64,000 bases of DNA from a virus: IMG/VR virus record IMGVR_UViG_3300046454_000825, positions 1-64,000 of that record; one strand, given 5' to 3'. Below are positions 7,723 to 15,082 of this stretch, piece by piece. A program made the translations under genes and the position numbers. The notes below the pieces were generated by a model. That model searched no databases and was not told the origin of the DNA. It saw only the letters and a list, made by a program, of their open reading frames with translations. Within the stretch, counting starts at the first letter, position 1, and each line of letters opens with the position of its first letter.

Positions 7723-8664
7723 ATGGAGCGACGAATTTTCAATCTGCTGGAGAGGGTCCAGGGCGAGAGCGACGCCGGGAAACAGGCCGACCTGAAAGAG
7801 CAGACCAACGCCGAGTTGGGTGCTCACTTCCGCCGTCACCCGCACGAGCTGGAGGAGCTTGCCTTCGACATCCTGAACCTCGTGTGGCACGACACGATGG
7901 AACAGGACATCGTCCCCCAGGTGATCGAGGTGAAAACCGTCGGTCTGGGCGAACCGGACTATGTGGAGGAGGATCTCCGCGGAGGCCGCGCCTACTGGCA
8001 GGGCAAAGGTGGCCAGATCCTCAGCGGGATCATCCGCTACGAGCGGAGCGTCATGCCCCGCGAGGAGATGGTGACCGCTCTGGACTTCCACCAGGACGAG
8101 ATCGTCACCAACTTCTGGGGCACGTTCGACAAGCTCGTCGCCCAGGCCCAGGAGAAGCTCCGTCAGCTCCCGACCACGCGACTGATCGAACTGGTCCGTG
8201 CCGGCGTCACCGGAGGCAGCCCTGTGTTCGGGGAATTCGCCTTCTCGACGCTGACCGCCGCCCAGATCGACGCCGTGATCCAGGAGGTCGCGGTCAAGTC
8301 CAAGGGTCAGGTCACGATCCTCGGGACGCAGGTCGCGGCGCGACTCCTGGCCAACGTCGGGCTGGAATTCTCGAACGAAATCAAAACCCGGATCTTCGAC
8401 ACCGGCCAGATCGGCGTCTACAAGGGCTACCCGGTCGTCCAGGTCGAGAACTTCGAGGACTTCCACGGGCACTTCGTGCTCCCCAACGACGAGCTCTGGA
8501 TCATCGGCCGCAACGCCGGCAGGCTCACCTACTACGGTGACGTCCCGAAGGTCCAGCAGCTCCGTCGAGAGGCTTTCTACACCCGGTGGGAGACCGCTCG
8601 GGACGCCGGGATGCTGCTCTACGGTGCGCCCAAGAAGCGCATTGGCCGCATCGTCCTGACATAG
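7723..8664 (+). CDS. major capsid protein (HK97 fold expected)
   Basis: 313 aa, the size of a mature HK97-type coat subunit. It follows scaffold and decoration genes and has a strong RBS (CAGGAGAAAG). The mid and C-terminal parts contain the pattern typical of such proteins: a long helix (QIDAVIQEVAVKSKGQ), then GVYKGYPVVQVENF and NDELWIIGRNAG, corresponding to P-domain strands and the A-domain loop. The N-terminal ~60 residues are a charged helix, possibly an N-arm or delta-type segment. Whether the protease trims it is not evident. A hairpin follows the gene. Confidence 0.85.
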   Translation: MERRIFNLLERVQGESDAGKQADLKEQTNAELGAHFRRHPHELEELAFDILNLVWHDTMEQDIVPQVIEVKTVGLGEPDYVEEDLRGGRAYWQGKGGQILSGIIRYERSVMPREEMVTALDFHQDEIVTNFWGTFDKLVAQAQEKLRQLPTTRLIELVRAGVTGGSPVFGEFAFSTLTAAQIDAVIQEVAVKSKGQVTILGTQVAARLLANVGLEFSNEIKTRIFDTGQIGVYKGYPVVQVENFEDFHGHFVLPNDELWIIGRNAGRLTYYGDVPKVQQLRREAFYTRWETARDAGMLLYGAPKKRIGRIVLT

Positions 8665-8671
8665 AAGGGCC

Positions 8672-8703
8672 TAGCGCGCCTCGGTCGTCTGGCCGGGGCG
8701 CTA
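8672..8703 (+). terminator. hairpin after major capsid gene
   Basis: TAGCGC (8672-8677) pairs with GCGCTA (8698-8703), with an inner GCC/GGC pair. It lies 8 nt after the capsid stop. There is no T run, so it may protect or attenuate the abundant capsid mRNA rather than fully terminate. Confidence 0.4.
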
Positions 8704-8740
8704 CGGTGTCACGGCTCAAGCGACGGAGGAGGAGACAGGC

Positions 8741-9343
8741 ATGGCGGTTCCGAAGAGTCAGTTCAAGAACACTTCCGGTGGCATTCTAGGTGCCACCACT
8801 CTCGACGGAAAGGGCGAACCGAAGGGCATTCCGCTCTGGCCCGACGAAACGATCTGGCTCTCCGAGGAGGAGCAGGCGCTCACCGCCAATGCTCCTCGCC
8901 ATGAAGAAGACAACCCGTTCAAGAACGGGAAACTGACCCTCCTCGTGAGGGCTCAGGACGTTCCGACCTCCCGTCCGATCGGAGACGACCAGGACATCGA
9001 CAACCCGCCGCCGCCGGCCGCACCCGCCGCCGAGGAGCCGGAGATGGACGAGATTCGCGAGGAGCAGCCTCCCACTCCCGAGGAGAGCTCCACCGGTGCT
9101 CCGCCCGAGTCCGAGGCTCCCGCCCCGGAGGGTGGCCGCGCGCAGAACGAGGAGGCCGCGGTCGTCGAGGAAAAGCCGGGCGACCCCGCCGACTTCGTCA
9201 GCCCCGACGACGAGGGCAAGGTCGAAGAGGCTCCGCTGGATACCACCGCCGACCGCGGTGCCGGCGTCCGCCCGTCGTCCTCACCGGTCGCTCCGCCGCC
9301 GGCTCCGGACCCGATGCCCGGCCCGCCGGAGTCGGCCGACTAG
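8741..9343 (+). CDS. hypothetical protein with long disordered acidic tail
   Basis: 200 aa. Residues 1-75 look folded (GGILGATTLDGKGEPKG, then IPLWPDETIWLSEEE). The rest is low-complexity Pro/Glu/Ala, rich in PPPPAAPAAEEPE-like runs. RBS GGAGGAGG precedes the ATG. The N-terminal part could dock on the capsid or neck; the acidic tail resembles decoration-protein or DNA-mimic tails. No family recognised. Confidence 0.65.
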   Translation: MAVPKSQFKNTSGGILGATTLDGKGEPKGIPLWPDETIWLSEEEQALTANAPRHEEDNPFKNGKLTLLVRAQDVPTSRPIGDDQDIDNPPPPAAPAAEEPEMDEIREEQPPTPEESSTGAPPESEAPAPEGGRAQNEEAAVVEEKPGDPADFVSPDDEGKVEEAPLDTTADRGAGVRPSSSPVAPPPAPDPMPGPPESAD

Positions 9344-9348
9344 GACCG

Positions 9349-9354
9349 TAAGAT
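9349..9354 (+). promoter_or_regulatory. -10-like TAAGAT before connector gene
   Basis: TAAGAT in the context ACCGTAAGATC ends 9 nt before the ATG at 9364. It resembles the TCGTANATT elements but is a weaker match with longer spacing. Confidence 0.3.
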
Positions 9355-9363
9355 CGGGGTTCG

Positions 9364-9960
9364 ATGGACGTCACGGACCCCACCGACACTCGGGTACTGA
9401 TTCCGCGCATCAGGCGCGCGATCGAACCGCCGAACTCCAGTGGCGAAGTGCTGCAGGATTCGCAGATCAACGCGATCGCCGCGGACGCGATCGCCGGCGT
9501 CATCTTCTACTCCGGGTCGCTGTTCGGCAAAAAGCTCGAAGTCTCGGCGCGCGACACGACCTACATGGCCCCGATCGCCTGGAAGACCGACGTCCCCCTG
9601 GAGGAGGCCGAGATCACCGCGATCGCAGCCCAGGCCTCGCTCGACTACTTCTACAGCTTCCTGGCCGGGTCCAAGACGGCCGAGACCATCGCCGACGAGG
9701 CGTCCAACTGGTCCTGGGAGAAAAGCCCGCAGGCCCTGGTCGAGCGCATGCGCCAGTTGAAGGCCGACCGAGACCAGGCGATCGAAGTCCTCTCCGAGGA
9801 AGCCGAGGCCGCGATGACCGAGTGGGTCTCCTTCATCGGCGAACGTGACGAACTCACCGCCCGGATCATCGAGCCCTGGGTGAAAGGCGAAGGCCCGATC
9901 TACAACGATCCCCGATTCGAGAGGTCAGGAGCCTTCTTCGGCGAATCGGAGTACATCTAG
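9364..9960 (+). CDS. head-tail connector (adaptor-like)
   Basis: 198 aa, largely helical. It follows the capsid genes and precedes two further small neck proteins, the classical position of the adaptor that extends the portal ring. The sequence starts with LIPRIRRAIEPP and continues with repeated helices, as in many adaptor proteins. Assignment rests on position, length and helix content. The stop codon overlaps the GTG start of the next gene by one base. Confidence 0.6.
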   Translation: MDVTDPTDTRVLIPRIRRAIEPPNSSGEVLQDSQINAIAADAIAGVIFYSGSLFGKKLEVSARDTTYMAPIAWKTDVPLEEAEITAIAAQASLDYFYSFLAGSKTAETIADEASNWSWEKSPQALVERMRQLKADRDQAIEVLSEEAEAAMTEWVSFIGERDELTARIIEPWVKGEGPIYNDPRFERSGAFFGESEYI

Positions 9961-10400
9961 TGGAACCCGACCTGGAAGGGTTCGTCGCTGCGCAGGAGCG
10001 CAAGCGGCAGGTGCTGGGCCAGGAGGTGACGTTCTTCATTCCCACCGACACCGTCTGGCCGGACGTTCCCGTCGACGAGGAGGGCGTGCCGCTCGACCCC
10101 ACTACCCAGCCGCTGTCCTCTGGCGTTGCCAGCGCCTCTGCCGTCGTCAGCCTGGTGAACCGTCCCGTGGCGGGCGGAGCCCGCGGTATCCAGCCTCATA
10201 GCGAGGAAACGGCCGTGGGCCTCGCTGAGCGCACCTCAGTGATCGCCATCATCGGCAAACCGCAGTACGACGAACTCGGGCTGGCCGGCGCGCAGGAAGC
10301 CGAAGTATTCGAAGCCCTCTACGCGGTGCGAGATAAACTTCTCGACCAGATGGGACCCGGACCACCCCAACGAGTACTGATCTTCCTGGAGAAAAGATGA
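9960..10400 (+). CDS. head-tail connector (stopper-like)
   Basis: 146 aa, GTG start sharing one base with the previous TAG. Beta-rich (VLGQEVTFFIPTDTVW; RTSVIAIIGKPQYD), the size of the stopper or head-closure proteins that follow the adaptor and gate DNA exit. ATGA overlap with the next gene. Inferred from order and length rather than from a specific motif. Confidence 0.55.
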   Translation: MEPDLEGFVAAQERKRQVLGQEVTFFIPTDTVWPDVPVDEEGVPLDPTTQPLSSGVASASAVVSLVNRPVAGGARGIQPHSEETAVGLAERTSVIAIIGKPQYDELGLAGAQEAEVFEALYAVRDKLLDQMGPGPPQRVLIFLEKR

Positions 10401-10885
10401 GCCTGACGCGCGAGGATTACGTCACCAAATCCGTGACGAAATACCTCAAGGACATACTTGCAACACGCGGCTACACAGATGACACAGTGGAGCTGCTGGA
10501 TTCCTTCCCGCAGACCGGGTTGGAATCGCCGCTCTCCAAGACCTTCATCGCCGCTGGCTTCAACTTCGACGATGGTGGTAAGCAGGCCGAGCTCGGATCG
10601 ACGCTCAAGTTCCGCCTATACACCATCGAGTTCTTCATCTTCGGAAATACCCGCACCTGGGCGAAGAATGTCGCAAACGCAGTGAAATTTTCTCTAGAGC
10701 AAGATCAAATTGTCCCCATTTTCAATATCCTCGATCCTGCGATGCCGCAGATGGATGCCATGCCGGTGATCAACTGCTCGGCAGAGCATCAGCCCATCCC
10801 GAAGCCGGCCCCCTGGGAAGAGAACGTCTGGACTGTTCACCTCCGGGTGGAAGACACCTATATAGCGGCCGACGCTGTCGCTTAG
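10397..10885 (+). CDS. tail terminator-like protein
   Basis: 162 aa, alpha/beta. Order (third small protein after capsid, before tail tube) and pattern (an N-terminal helix, KFRLYTIEFFIFGNTR strands, a helix with AKNVANAVKF, C-terminal strand VWTVHLRVEDTY) fit tail terminators that cap the tail tube and join it to the head. The ATG lies in an ATGA overlap. This gene ends the first head-neck cluster and is followed by an unusual 0.4 kb segment without a clear forward gene. Confidence 0.55.
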   Translation: MSLTREDYVTKSVTKYLKDILATRGYTDDTVELLDSFPQTGLESPLSKTFIAAGFNFDDGGKQAELGSTLKFRLYTIEFFIFGNTRTWAKNVANAVKFSLEQDQIVPIFNILDPAMPQMDAMPVINCSAEHQPIPKPAPWEENVWTVHLRVEDTYIAADAVA

Positions 10886-10892
10886 AAGGGGC

Positions 10893-10898
10893 TAGGTT
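10893..10898 (+). promoter_or_regulatory. -10-like TAGGTT, 8 nt after tail-terminator stop
   Basis: CTAGGTTGCTCG here matches the promoter-like ATAGGTTGCTCC at 29990-30001 and TTAGGTTGCGCTC at 28826-28838. No -35 was recognised at this copy, and no clear gene lies just downstream. Confidence 0.3.
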
Positions 10899-11179
10899 GC
10901 TCGTCCTGGTTAGCTCCGACCGCTGCCAGATGACGCATCGCGGTTCGTCGGAAGACCCGCTTGCCGAGCTACACCATCGCCCGCAAGCATTATGGCATGG
11001 ATGTCCCCGGTCGACCTTCCTAGCGATCTACCAGGCGTCCAACCGGGAACAGAGCCGAGCGTCCACTCGCCCTCGCCCCCCAGAGATGCTGCTCCACTAT
11101 TCAGGGGCGGTTCGGCTCCGCCTGCCGAGCAGGGCTGACGGGAGGGCCGCAGCTTCAGACTCGGCGCGAGCCTACTAGA

Positions 11180-11209
11180 TGGCAAGTTTTTTTGCTGTAG
11201 AACTTGCCA
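11180..11209. repeat. perfect 9-bp inverted repeat
   Basis: TGGCAAGTT (11180-11188) and AACTTGCCA (11201-11209) flank a T-rich 12-nt loop. On the minus strand it follows the terminator of the 53-codon gene and may be a second terminator or an operator. Confidence 0.55.
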
Positions 11210-11216
11210 AAAAGTT

Positions 11217-11265
11217 GGCCCGCCGCCAGCCCGGTGGGTTAGGTCCGGTCTATGGGCGGCGGGCC
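11217..11265 (-). terminator. intrinsic terminator of the minus-strand small gene
   Basis: GGCCCGCCGCC (11217-11227) and GGCGGCGGGCC (11255-11265) form a perfect 11-bp GC-rich stem. Read on the minus strand, it lies 29 nt after the stop at 11295 and is followed by AACTTTTTGG, a T tract in the right place. Confidence 0.65.
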
Positions 11266-11294
11266 TCAACAAGGAGAAGCCAGAGGATCGTACC

Positions 11295-11456
11295 TCAGGC
11301 GGAGGGCGTTACCGGCCCCGTCGAGACGGCACCTTCGACCGCGATCTGGACGGCCTGGCTGTGCTGCAGCTCCAGGCTGTTGACCACGTTGCCGTCGTTG
11401 TCGCTGACCGTGATGGCCGGGCAACCGTCTGCGTCGTTGACGATGTCGATCTTCAC
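11295..11456 (-). CDS. 53-codon minus-strand gene inside the late operon
   Basis: GTG start at 11456 with RBS AAAGGA 5 nt upstream (minus strand) and a stop at 11295. The product begins MKIDIVNDADGCPAITV and ends ISTGP-like VSTGPVTPSA; it is an acidic small beta-type protein with no TM segment. Codon use is clean and GC-ending, and an intrinsic terminator follows. It is too short for usual ORF cut-offs and runs against all surrounding structural genes. Function unknown: a small regulator or moron-type gene expressed separately is possible. Confidence 0.65.
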   Translation of the reverse strand: MKIDIVNDADGCPAITVSDNDGNVVNSLELQHSQAVQIAVEGAVSTGPVTPSA

Positions 11457-11555
11457 TGGGGTCCTTTCGTAGGTGGATATGCGCGGCCCGCGGCTTACGA
11501 GTGATCGAGGAGGGTGCTAGCCGGTCCCCCGCTCAGCGTTGGCCGCGCAGGGGGA

Positions 11556-11561
11556 TACTAT
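11556..11561 (+). promoter_or_regulatory. -10 element TACTAT, probable leaderless promoter
   Basis: TACTAT ends exactly 6 nt before the ATG at 11568, and no Shine-Dalgarno sequence is present. Confidence 0.5.
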
Positions 11562-11567
11562 CCTCCC

Positions 11568-12224
11568 ATGGCGGAATTGGGCGAAGAAGGCTTCTACGCC
11601 GTCTTGCCGACGCCGCCGGCGCTGCTCGGCGGGCTGGAGCTCCTGGCCGAGGCCCTGGTGCTCGCGCGACGCCTGGTAGGGCTCGCCCCGACGGCCCAGA
11701 TAGAGTCCCTTATCGCTGCTGTTGAGTCTCGCGTCAACGCCACCGGGCAGGAGGTGGCGCTCGCCTCGGAGAGGCTGATCGTCGACAAGATCAACCAGAC
11801 GAGGGTCCGGCCTGAAGCAGATCGTGGCCGAAAGCACCTGGCAGACGGGGTGAAGTCAGAGTCGCTGGGGCTCGGCGCGGTTGGCATCGGCTCGATTCCC
11901 GAGCTCGACACGGTCGTAGGCAGTGATGGCAAACCCTTCTGGCGCGCGCAGGAGTACGGCTCTCACCATCTGGTTGGCAGGACGATCCCAGGCCTCTTCC
12001 AGCCCGGCGGTGTGCAGGCCTCTCAGGAGGATTTCCGGGTCCACCCGATCTTCGAGGTGGGTGAAGGCGGCGCAATGACGATTCGCCGGCCGATCCCCGC
12101 CCGTCACTTCATGCGCGACGGCGCTGCAGAGGCCACTGTGCTGCGCGAGCGACTATTCGGTGAGACCCAAACTGTGGCGATCGCCGAGATCCGCGCGATC
12201 CGCGCCGCGGTCGCTGCGCTCTAG
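11568..12224 (+). CDS. tail completion / minor capsid-like protein
   Basis: 218 aa. The ATG at 11568 is preferred to 11514 because TACTAT lies 6 nt upstream and the product then starts MAELGEEGFY. Residues 20-80 are helical. The middle (PFWRAQEYGSHHLVGR) and the end (RRPIPARHFMRDGA) resemble the HK97 gp10-like family of neck and tail-completion proteins, whose 'RPI.ARHF' type ending is recurrent. Position before the tail tube agrees. Alternative: an unrelated virion protein. Confidence 0.5.
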   Translation: MAELGEEGFYAVLPTPPALLGGLELLAEALVLARRLVGLAPTAQIESLIAAVESRVNATGQEVALASERLIVDKINQTRVRPEADRGRKHLADGVKSESLGLGAVGIGSIPELDTVVGSDGKPFWRAQEYGSHHLVGRTIPGLFQPGGVQASQEDFRVHPIFEVGEGGAMTIRRPIPARHFMRDGAAEATVLRERLFGETQTVAIAEIRAIRAAVAAL

Positions 12225-12261
12225 CAAGCCAAATCACACTTTGGCGTCTGCCGGTCACTCG

Positions 12262-12267
12262 TATATT
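12262..12267 (+). promoter_or_regulatory. -10 element TATATT
   Basis: ACTCGTATATTA (12257-12268) is identical to 6219-6230 and ends 9 nt before the ATG at 12278, which lacks an RBS. Confidence 0.5.
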
Positions 12268-12277
12268 AAGTCTCGGC

Positions 12278-12562
12278 ATGGCGGAGACGGGCGACGGTAG
12301 TCGAAACGCATACGTTCACAAGCGGAAGGGCCGATACATGGCGCAACTGCTGGAGGCGTTCGAGGAAACAATCGAGCCCCTGATACCAGCAGAAGCGTCG
12401 AAAGAGTTCAAAGCCCTTGTACGGCGAAAGATGAATGCACTGGCAGCGGATGCGATCGAGCTTTTGGAGTTGGAGGAAAAGGCCATTAACGGTGCAGCGC
12501 AAGACATCCGAGATCGAATCTTCCCAGACGGAGCTGCGCAGCCAACTGCGAGGAGAGGTTAG
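12278..12562 (+). CDS. hypothetical helical protein before tail tube
   Basis: 94 aa, almost wholly helical (LLEAFEETIEPLIPAEASK; ALVRRKMNALAADAIELL). No RBS, but a TATATT -10 element lies just upstream. An internal ATG at 12338 is an alternative start. It directly precedes the tail tube gene and is presumably cotranscribed with it. No family recognised. Confidence 0.6.
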   Translation: MAETGDGSRNAYVHKRKGRYMAQLLEAFEETIEPLIPAEASKEFKALVRRKMNALAADAIELLELEEKAINGAAQDIRDRIFPDGAAQPTARRG

Positions 12563-13795
12563 ATGAGTATTCGAGCCGGAAGCATTCTGCACGTCGGTGG
12601 TCAGAACGTCATCGACCGCATCCAGCAGGCAGGGTTGGGGAACGTCAACCTCCCCGTCGAGACGATTCGCGAGGTGGGTAACCGTGAGGTGGTCGACAAG
12701 ATCACCCAGGAGCCCGACTTCTCGTTCTCGATCCAGAGCTTCAACGTCGGCATCGAGCTGATGGCCTTCCTCACCGGCAAATCCGGCACCGGGCAGGCCT
12801 CCGGCTCCGGCCCAGGTGCGGCGGACCCCGAAGGGACCGAATACAACTGGCTCGACTGCGGCTTCGTCAACATCGCGTCGCCGTGGAAGAACCCGGCCAC
12901 CGGTTCCGCCGGCATCGTCGAGGCCGGCCACCTGATCCCGGGCTACTACCCGACCAAATACTCCCTCAGCTTCGGAGTCACCGACAACGCTCAGCAGACC
13001 GCCGAGCTCTCCGGTGGCTCCTTCTTCTACGCGAAAGCCGCGCCGCGCGAGGAGAAATTCGAAGGCAACGGCGCGACGACCGCGTTCGAAACGACCGACG
13101 TCACCATTCACTACCGCAAGGGCGGCTCGGAAGGCTCAACGTTCCGCGACGTCTTCGGTGTGATCGTCGCCGGCACGCTGATGACCGAGGGGATCGACTA
13201 CACGATCACCGGCGGCAACGGGTCGAAAGCGAAAATCGAATTCACGGTCGCTCCGGCCAATAAAGCCGACATCCGCTGCTGCTACTTCACCAGCGCGGAA
13301 AAGAGCTTCCCGCAGACCGTCCACGCCTCCTCGCAGGTGGTGCCGGGCGCGGTCCGCGGTCGCAACATCGTGGTCAAGGTCGCGGGAGCCCGCCTCGGCG
13401 GCGTCCAGACCTTCACGCTGGAAGCCACCGTCGAAGGTGAAGTCGAACGCGAGATGGGCACCGAAGACGTCATCGGCTATGTCGTCAACGGGACCGACTG
13501 CACCGGGACCGCGACCGTCCGCGCCAAGGACAAAGCGGCGTTCTTCTCGGCCCTCAACAAGGTGACCGGCGTCTCCGAATCGGAGGTCTTCGGCTGGTTC
13601 AACGACCACACGGTGGAACTGCTGGTCGAAATCCAGAACCCGAAGAACCCGGGCCAGATCTTGAAGAAAGTCAAGGTGACTGACGCCAAGTTCGAGCCCC
13701 CGGGCACGCCGGCGCAGGTCAACCAGGCCACGGACTTCCAGTTCCAGTGGTCCTCGGTCACCGGCACCTTCTCCGAGGTGAAGGGCTCGATCTAA
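12563..13795 (+). CDS. major tail (tube) protein
   Basis: 410 aa. It starts directly after the preceding stop with RBS GAGGAGAGG. Order (after neck proteins, before chaperones and tape measure) and a beta-sandwich-rich sequence (DFSFSIQSFNVGIELMAFL; FTLEATVEGEVEREMG) fit the tube protein that polymerises into the tail. It is longer than the ~200-250 aa minimal tube proteins; residues ~155-230 (EEKFEGNGATTAFETTD, then an IDYTITGGNGSKAKIEF-type unit) look like an inserted surface domain, as in tubes with an Ig-like decoration. A hairpin follows the stop. Confidence 0.8.
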   Translation: MSIRAGSILHVGGQNVIDRIQQAGLGNVNLPVETIREVGNREVVDKITQEPDFSFSIQSFNVGIELMAFLTGKSGTGQASGSGPGAADPEGTEYNWLDCGFVNIASPWKNPATGSAGIVEAGHLIPGYYPTKYSLSFGVTDNAQQTAELSGGSFFYAKAAPREEKFEGNGATTAFETTDVTIHYRKGGSEGSTFRDVFGVIVAGTLMTEGIDYTITGGNGSKAKIEFTVAPANKADIRCCYFTSAEKSFPQTVHASSQVVPGAVRGRNIVVKVAGARLGGVQTFTLEATVEGEVEREMGTEDVIGYVVNGTDCTGTATVRAKDKAAFFSALNKVTGVSESEVFGWFNDHTVELLVEIQNPKNPGQILKKVKVTDAKFEPPGTPAQVNQATDFQFQWSSVTGTFSEVKGSI

Positions 13796-13816
13796 GCCGC
13801 ACCTCACATAGCGGCT
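13795..13816 (+). terminator. small hairpin after tail tube gene
   Basis: AGCCGC (13795-13800) and GCGGCT (13811-13816) form a 6-bp stem overlapping the stop codon of the tube gene. No T run follows. Confidence 0.35.
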
Positions 13817-13898
13817 CCGGCCGCGCACTACGGACTCGGCGCTCGAAAGAGCAAGGCACAGGCAAAGCGGGCGATCAGCCCCTACAGGAAGGAAGCAC

Positions 13899-14765
13899 AT
13901 GGAGGCAGCAACCACCGAGATCCCACAGGAGTCGACCGCGGAGACCTCTCCGGCGGAGACCGACACCCCCAAGGGCATCTACAGCTACTCGCGCTACGTC
14001 CACGTCGGACCGGGCGCAGAGGAGTGCGAGCACCGCGAGGATGGGGCCTGCGAGGACAGCTCCCACTTCCACGCCTGGTGCCGGCTCCCGAACCAGTTCG
14101 AGCGCAAAAGCCTGCGCGACAAGGGCCTGGCGGCGCGAGCTCGCAAACTGCGCACGCTCGAAGACCCCGAATCAGACTCGCGGGTAGTCATGGACGGCGA
14201 GCTCAGGGCGATCGCCAACCGCGGCGACACCGCGGCGCTGGTCGAAGAAATCGTCAACCAGGAATTCCTGCGCGATCAGCTCTCCGCGATGGAACAGGTC
14301 GCCGAGGACGCCGACGGCGACTGGGATCTGATCGACGAGGACAAGGAGCGCCTGCGCGCCCTGGAGGCCCTGCCGGAGGAGGAGCGCTCCGAGGAGGAGT
14401 TCACCGGCCTGCGCAAACGGATCTCCGACTACACGGAGAAGGTCAACGCCGCGCGGGAGGAGATCCAGGCACCCCGCAAGGATGCGATCGAGGGGAAGTC
14501 GATCGACGAGCTGGTGGACATCGTCCGCGAACAGCGGATGGAGAACATCGCCAACCAGGAGCAAAACGAGGAGTACGCAAAGTGGCAGTGGTACATCGGC
14601 ACCTTCAAGCCGAAGTCACCCGACAAGCCTGGCTTTCCCGACGAGCGGATGTGGGCCGACATCAACGGCTTCACCCATGCGGCCGAGGAGGAGATCGAAG
14701 CCGTTTCGGTGGCGATCGGGGCTCTTGAAGCCGAAAGCGCCGCCTCCCTAAAAGGCTTCTCCTAG
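13899..14765 (+). CDS. tail assembly chaperone, upstream (G-type) product
   Basis: 288 aa with RBS AGGAAGGA. In long-tailed phages the two genes between tail tube and tape measure encode chaperones that coat the tape measure; the second is made as a fusion by -1 frameshifting. This gene lies in that position. The protein is acidic and helical (residues ~125-230) with a small Cys/His-rich segment (residues 46-62, CEHREDGACED plus HAWC). The last codons contain a shift-prone CCCTAAAAGG, and the -1 frame is open from there into the next gene. Confidence 0.75.
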   Translation: MEAATTEIPQESTAETSPAETDTPKGIYSYSRYVHVGPGAEECEHREDGACEDSSHFHAWCRLPNQFERKSLRDKGLAARARKLRTLEDPESDSRVVMDGELRAIANRGDTAALVEEIVNQEFLRDQLSAMEQVAEDADGDWDLIDEDKERLRALEALPEEERSEEEFTGLRKRISDYTEKVNAAREEIQAPRKDAIEGKSIDELVDIVREQRMENIANQEQNEEYAKWQWYIGTFKPKSPDKPGFPDERMWADINGFTHAAEEEIEAVSVAIGALEAESAASLKGFS

Positions 14766-15082
14766 ACGACTCATGGATCGACACGGTGAGAATTGCCCGG
14801 GAAATGGGGACAGTGCAGTCACTGTTCCCTCCGGGTATCACCGACCTCAGAGAACTGCCAGGCGGCTACTTCGATGCGATCACCATGGCGCTCAGCTTCC
14901 TCAGCTTCGAGGAGCTGCCCAGCGAGGATCGCCCGCCGCGCCGCATCTGGCTCAGCCACGAGAAGCTGAAGGCACACTTCGACGCCGTCAAAGCCCGCCA
15001 GAAGGAAAAGGCGGACCCCGACAACGAGCCGATCGAGGACCCGGTGGATAACCCGGCCGCGAGGGATCTGATTGCCCGGTAG
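14729..15082 (+). CDS. tail assembly chaperone, frameshift (T-type) extension
   Basis: The frame is -1 relative to the upstream chaperone and open from 14729. As a separate gene it could only begin at a GTG (14786) or ATG (14804), neither with an RBS, so expression as a fusion is more likely. The product (VQSLFPPGITDLRELPGG, a hydrophobic helix ITMALSFLSFEELP, then a charged helical end) fits the T domain that binds tape measure. It ends inside the TTG start region of the tape measure gene. Confidence 0.7.
   Translation, partial: SRKRRLPKRLLLDDSWIDTVRIAREMGTVQSLFPPGITDLRELPGGYFDAITMALSFLSFEELPSEDRPPRRIWLSHEKLKAHFDAVKARQKEKADPDNEPIEDPVDNPAARDLIAR
14746..14755 (+). promoter_or_regulatory. candidate -1 ribosomal frameshift site
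   Basis: CCCTAAAAGG, read TCC CTA AAA GG in the zero frame and CCT AAA AGG in the -1 frame. The A-site Lys codon re-pairs perfectly; P-site re-pairing of CTA to CCT is poor, so the exact slip is uncertain. The -1 frame is open from 14729 and the zero frame stops at 14765, so any shift must occur in this 36-nt overlap. Confidence 0.55.

Larger units (their letters stand above)
10886..11294. other. 409-nt segment without a convincing gene
   Basis: It holds the TAGGTT element, several short open frames without RBS, and two inverted repeats (11180-11209, 11217-11265). One stretch, 10934-11020, reads as a protein-like tail (LPSYTIARKHYGMDVPGRPS) but has only a TTG at 10961 as a possible start. 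A 48-codon ATG frame (10992-11138) is Pro/Ser-rich. Either a decayed small gene or an untranslated RNA could explain the segment. Confidence 0.4.

Noticed and set aside
10897-11178. 93-codon plus frame after the tail terminator gene
   Set aside because: No RBS, odd codons, and it conflicts with the inverted repeats; treated as part of an unexplained segment.
11179-11472. 97-codon plus frame starting MASFFAVELAKK
   Set aside because: It is largely the antisense of the minus-strand 53-codon gene, which has RBS and terminator.
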